A program made the position numbers and the translations under genes. A stretch of DNA of 64,000 nt from Gallibacterium genomosp. 3. GTDB lineage: Bacteria > Pseudomonadota > Gammaproteobacteria > Enterobacterales > Pasteurellaceae. Positions 60,969-64,000 of the stretch are shown piece by piece. Location: NCBI RefSeq assembly GCF_001678475.1, contig NZ_JTJR01000045.1:1-64000 (forward strand), read 5' to 3'. Every line of letters begins with the position of its first letter. The first letter of the stretch is position 1. The notes beneath the pieces are model-generated. The model was not told the origin of the DNA. It saw nothing but the letters and a program-made list of their open reading frames with translations, and did not search any database.

Positions 60969-62279
60969 CTAGTGTTGTTGCTGTTTTAATTTGCGTTTAA
61001 AGATTCTACGCCATTCATTAAATTCAGGGACAGAGAAGTCGGAGGTAATTCTTTTAAAACGCTGTTTGAGATGATGATTGACCCAACCTGCAAATTGTTT
61101 AGCGACTTCATTGTGCCAGTCCTCTTTTTCTTGTTCCGATTTAAACATTTCTTCCCCCTCAAGTTCTCCTCGTTCAGGATCTAACCAATATTTCTGGTTA
61201 ACGTTCATAAATTGATAATCTTTACTCCAACCTGGAATACGTTGCTGGTAAAGTTTGGCAATACTGAAGATAGCTTCAATCATTTGGGTTATGGCTTCTT
61301 TTCGTTTATCTCGTTCGGTATAAACATTTTTTTCTGCTAATACGACTTCAAATAAATGCTCAAAGAAAGGCTTACATTGCCAATAGAGATCATTGTCAAA
61401 AATCGTATTGTTCGTAGATTTGTATGATGATGAAAAAATAGGTGGTAAAGAAGGGAGTAGATAATGTTTGCCGCCTTGTTGATTATTCAATTGAGAAATG
61501 TTCTGTGGTTTGGATGAGCCTAATTTAATAATCGCTAAATCATTGATTGTGGCATAACGTTGTTGAATAACTTCATCGTTGTCTTTTTTACGATTTTCTT
61601 TGGCAATTTTAGTTTCTTCGGAGAAGCGTAATTGTTGGATTTTATTATAAACAGTATGTGTCAAGACAGTTGGATATAAAGGGATAAGACAATAATAGTG
61701 ATCGGAAGTTATTTTTTCAGGCTCAGTTGGCCAGAGTAGTTGTTTATTTCTTTCATAAGTTATGGGTTCTGTGATGTCATTTAGTAATACTTTTTGAAAT
61801 TGATGTTTGTAAAAATCAGATAGTTGTTCATCTGAGGAAAAAGTCTTTTTTAATAAAGGCGAATCTATCAATAAAAGATCTCGTAATCGTAAATTCTCTT
61901 TTTCATCAACAATCATATTTAAAAATGCGGCTAAAGGTAGGGCAGCAGCATTTCCACTTGCATCAAGAATATTTTTCGAAACAAGTTGTGATCCAACAAA
62001 TTGGTGTAATACGGTTTGTCTAAAATTGACATTATTTCCTTTTGAATCTGGGTGAATAGGTTTAGAGAGATGAGTAGAAAAGGAGATTTGTTTTGCCATC
62101 CGATTAGCAGCGTCATTAAGCCAGTTTTCAGGTAAATATTTTTGTTGTATTTCTTGTATTTTCTGCTCTATTTCGGCGATTTTAGTTGGGGAAGTAGCTT
62201 TGGCAAGTTTTTTACGTTCATCTTCTATCTTTTTGGTAGATAAATCTGTTAGATAGGTATGAATAAGATTACTTAACAT
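60969..62279 (-). CDS. csy1: Cas8f (Csy1) large subunit
   Basis: 436 aa from MLSNLIHTYLTDL, preceded by AAGAGGTT; a longer frame from 62321 would start inside the promoter's downstream region. A lysine-rich N-terminus (KKIEDERKKLAKATSPTKIA) is followed by the Csy1 body (FSTHLSKPIHPDSKG) and a helical C-terminal part. Csy1 recognises the PAM (GG in characterised I-F systems) and starts target unwinding. First gene of the csy operon. Confidence 0.92.
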   Translation of the reverse strand: MLSNLIHTYLTDLSTKKIEDERKKLAKATSPTKIAEIEQKIQEIQQKYLPENWLNDAANRMAKQISFSTHLSKPIHPDSKGNNVNFRQTVLHQFVGSQLVSKNILDASGNAAALPLAAFLNMIVDEKENLRLRDLLLIDSPLLKKTFSSDEQLSDFYKHQFQKVLLNDITEPITYERNKQLLWPTEPEKITSDHYYCLIPLYPTVLTHTVYNKIQQLRFSEETKIAKENRKKDNDEVIQQRYATINDLAIIKLGSSKPQNISQLNNQQGGKHYLLPSLPPIFSSSYKSTNNTIFDNDLYWQCKPFFEHLFEVVLAEKNVYTERDKRKEAITQMIEAIFSIAKLYQQRIPGWSKDYQFMNVNQKYWLDPERGELEGEEMFKSEQEKEDWHNEVAKQFAGWVNHHLKQRFKRITSDFSVPEFNEWRRIFKRKLKQQQH

Positions 62280-62319
62280 AGAGAACCTCTTAAGTGAATG
62301 ATGATGTTCTATATTTCGC

Positions 62320-62347
62320 ATTATATACGCTTTTTTATTTTTAGCAA
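62320..62347 (-). promoter_or_regulatory. Promoter of the csy operon
   Basis: On the minus strand TTGCTA (62342-62347), 16-base spacer, TATAAT (62320-62325), about 40 bases before the csy1 start. The remaining 62348-62729 part of this gap shows no gene. Confidence 0.6.
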
Positions 62348-62729
62348 CTTTATAAAAGTCAAAAAATAAATTAATTATGGATTATTATATCTAATAAGCT
62401 AGATTGAAAATAATTAGTTCTTTAATTAGTATAGATTTTCTGTTCTATGTAATAGAAGTATTTTTATTAATAAGAACAGCCTTTCTATCGTACAGATAGT
62501 TTAGAAAATAATCAATTTTTTATTGGTTCCTTACTACTGAACAAGTAGTCCTTACTCAAGGAGGTAATTAAGTAAAATTAATTGCCTCCTTTTTTCTCTA
62601 TATTCTATGTTTTTACTGTTTTTTCTTGTTAGCTCTTACCGTCTTATCGCTTATTATTCATGTGGATTTGATGACATTTCATTTTTCTTTGTTAAAAAAT
62701 CAACAGATAAATTAGGTTTTATATATTAA

Positions 62730-62744
62730 TGATAATAATTCGCA
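62730..62744. promoter_or_regulatory. Putative Fur box, distal, before exbB
   Basis: TGATAATAATTCGCA matches the 7-1-7 Fur consensus at 7 of 7 and 5 of 7 positions. About 135 bases before exbB. Confidence 0.5.
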
Positions 62745-62773
62745 AAATAATCTTGAAAAAGATCTTGTTTTAA

Positions 62774-62788
62774 TGATAATGGTTCTCG
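62774..62788. promoter_or_regulatory. Putative Fur box, proximal, before exbB
   Basis: TGATAATGGTTCTCG matches the Fur consensus at 7 of 7 and 4 of 7 positions. Two such sites in 60 bases support iron-controlled expression of exbB-exbD-tonB. Confidence 0.55.
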
Positions 62789-62824
62789 CTTATTTAAACC
62801 CCTTATGATTGATATTATAAGTGT

Positions 62825-62868
62825 AATATAAGGTGTGTTACTCCACGCCTTATATTTCTTTGTTTTTT
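62825..62868 (+). promoter_or_regulatory. Terminator-like hairpin in the exbB leader
   Basis: Arms AATATAAGGTGTG and CACGCCTTATATT-like (62825-62837 with 62844-62856, one wobble) followed by TCTTTGTTTTTT, directly before the AAGGAAATAAG ribosome site of exbB. It may attenuate transcription of the operon or close an upstream transcript; no upstream gene on this strand is near enough to need it. Confidence 0.4.
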
Positions 62869-62879
62869 AAGGAAATAAG

Positions 62880-63323
62880 ATGGATAACCTATTTAATTTT
62901 TTACAGCAGTATATTGATTACATTATTTTAGGCTTATTAGCTTTAATGAGTTTTGTGATGGTGTGGATGGTGATTGAGCGTATTTTTTTCCTCAATAAAA
63001 TTGATATTAAAAAGTATCAAAATATCCATGATTTAGAAATTGATCTGACTCGCCATCTTACGATTATCTCTTCTATTGGTGCTAATGCACCCTATGTTGG
63101 TTTGTTAGGGACTGTAATTGGGATTTTATTAACTTTCTATCAATTAGGGCAGTCTGGCGGAGATATTGATGCAAGTGCAATTATGTTACACCTTTCATTA
63201 GCACTAAAAGCAACTGCAGTGGGGATTTTAGTCGCTATTCCATCAATGATGTTCTACAACGGATTAGGCAGAAAGGTAGAAGTGAAACGTTTACAGTGGA
63301 AATCTTTGCAAACTCATCAATAG
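62880..63323 (+). CDS. exbB: TonB-system proton channel subunit ExbB
   Basis: 147 aa, the short Pasteurellaceae form of ExbB (MotA/TolQ family). Three hydrophobic helices: [20 protein letters not shown] (about 17-36), [17 protein letters not shown] (about 76-92) and [20 protein letters not shown] (about 115-134). With ExbD it turns proton flow into movement of TonB. AAGGAAATAAG precedes the start. First gene of exbB-exbD-tonB (gaps 15 and -1). Confidence 0.95.
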   Translation: MDNLFNFLQQYIDYIILGLLALMSFVMVWMVIERIFFLNKIDIKKYQNIHDLEIDLTRHLTIISSIGANAPYVGLLGTVIGILLTFYQLGQSGGDIDASAIMLHLSLALKATAVGILVAIPSMMFYNGLGRKVEVKRLQWKSLQTHQ

Positions 63324-63338
63324 TATAGGCAGTCAATT

Positions 63339-63728
63339 ATGAAAAAATTTGATGAAATTAATATTATTCCTTTTATAGACATTATGCTGGTGTTATTGGC
63401 AATAGTATTAATTACAGCGTCTTTTATTTCACAGGGGAAGATTAAAGTCAATGTGCCAAAAGCGAGTAGTACAGTGGCATTTAAGTCCGATGAATTAGCC
63501 AAATTATTAACCGTGACTAAAGATGGGCAACTCTATTTTAATGACAAACCGATCGATAAAGCAGCGTTAGAAAAAGAAGTCGCAACTTGGGATAAAACAC
63601 AAAAAGTAACACTTAAAGTAGATTCTGAAGCAACATTTCAAGAGTTTGTCACTATTACCGATTTATTAGGTAAAAATGAAATTAAAAATGTAGCAATTGT
63701 GACAACAAAAGAGAAAGGAGCAAACTAG
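63339..63728 (+). CDS. exbD: TonB-system subunit ExbD
   Basis: 129 aa. One membrane helix ([18 protein letters not shown]) preceded by the conserved proton-carrying aspartate in [10 protein letters not shown] (residue 14), and a periplasmic domain (about 45-129) of the TolR/ExbD fold. Its stop codon TAG shares its last base with the GTG start of tonB. Confidence 0.95.
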   Translation: MKKFDEINIIPFIDIMLVLLAIVLITASFISQGKIKVNVPKASSTVAFKSDELAKLLTVTKDGQLYFNDKPIDKAALEKEVATWDKTQKVTLKVDSEATFQEFVTITDLLGKNEIKNVAIVTTKEKGAN

Positions 63729-64000
63729 TGTCTCAGCATTACACTAAGCCGGCATTTTATGTGACAATTTCTATTTATAGTGCTTTATTTGCAGGCGCTG
63801 TTTGGTCATTTGATCATGATCAGACAGCGAACAGCGTTAGTGGCGAGCTTTCACCAACAATTTCAATGGAATTATTGACGGCAAATGTTGTTGCAGAAGA
63901 AAAGGTAGAGCCTGAACCAATAGAAGAAACTGTAAAACCTGAACCTGAACCTGAACCTGAGCCAAAACCAGAGCCGAAAAAAGAGATAATTCCCGATCCC
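63728..64000 (+). CDS. tonB: TonB, N-terminal part (runs off the window)
   Basis: GTG at 63728 overlaps the exbD stop (TAGTG) and opens a frame of 91 codons to the window edge. The product begins MSQHYTKPAFYVTISIYSAL (GTG read as Met), with a membrane anchor of about 20 residues, followed by an acidic/proline-rich region with PEPEPEPEPKPEPK, the typical rigid periplasmic spacer of TonB. The C-terminal receptor-binding domain lies outside. It passes energy from ExbBD to outer-membrane receptors for siderophores and haem, including that for the importer at 426-4030. Confidence 0.9.
   Translation, partial: MSQHYTKPAFYVTISIYSALFAGAVWSFDHDQTANSVSGELSPTISMELLTANVVAEEKVEPEPIEETVKPEPEPEPEPKPEPKKEIIPDP

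Overview
The window is chromosomal DNA of a low-GC gammaproteobacterium, most likely a member of the Pasteurellaceae. The gene neighbourhoods aspS/nudB/yebC/ruvC, trxB/cydD/cydC, proQ/prc, letA/letB, fabA/ycbZ, rnhA/dnaQ and exbB/exbD/tonB, and the protein sequences themselves, fit that family. The genus cannot be named from the sequence. The family's uptake signal sequences seem scarce: only one exact copy of each classical type was noticed by eye.

Layout. 1-4030: a copy of a structured intergenic repeat, then a Fur-box-like site and a four-gene ferric-siderophore ABC importer whose first permease has lost its C-terminal helix by frameshift. 4031-6722: a surface lipoprotein gene followed by its probable Slam outer-membrane translocator. 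6863-9013: uup and the 4.5S (SRP) RNA gene with a clear promoter. 9345-11878: an unrecognised acidic protein, a decayed ORF remnant, and yedF/yedE. 12187-19035: letA-letB (lipid transport across the envelope) and proQ-prc. 19095-19935: a second repeat copy and an orphan type I-F CRISPR array. 20214-24970: cell-envelope genes (L,D-transpeptidase, mepK, ycbL, LtaS-like protein). 25381-34045: housekeeping genes (cmoA, aspS, a lipoprotein, nudB, yebC, ruvC, fabA, ycbZ), with repeat copies around cmoA and ruvC. 34230-40896: a giant autotransporter with two poly-G tracts, one next to its promoter and one inside its signal peptide; as assembled it is out of frame (phase OFF). 41087-51959: cnoX, trxB, cydDC, a broken small membrane protein, betT, rnhA/dnaQ and trhP. 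52099-53079: a HigBA/RelE-type toxin-antitoxin pair bracketed by a 30-bp direct repeat. 53174-62279: a complete type I-F CRISPR-Cas locus in which cas1-cas2/3 and csy1-4 converge on the array. 62730-64000: Fur-box-like sites followed by exbB, exbD and the start of tonB, which runs off the window.

How the parts connect. Iron supply links both ends: the siderophore importer at the left and the TonB energiser at the right both carry Fur-like sites. The surface is served by the Slam/lipoprotein pair, the switchable autotransporter and LetAB. Both CRISPR arrays share the Cas6f hairpin, so the single csy operon can probably process both, although they lie 38 kb apart.

The least explained element is a repeat of about 140 to 300 bp, seen five times between genes. 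Its palindromic arms show compensatory base changes between copies, and two copies carry an extra 78-bp module. No tRNA, rRNA, transposase or prophage was recognised.
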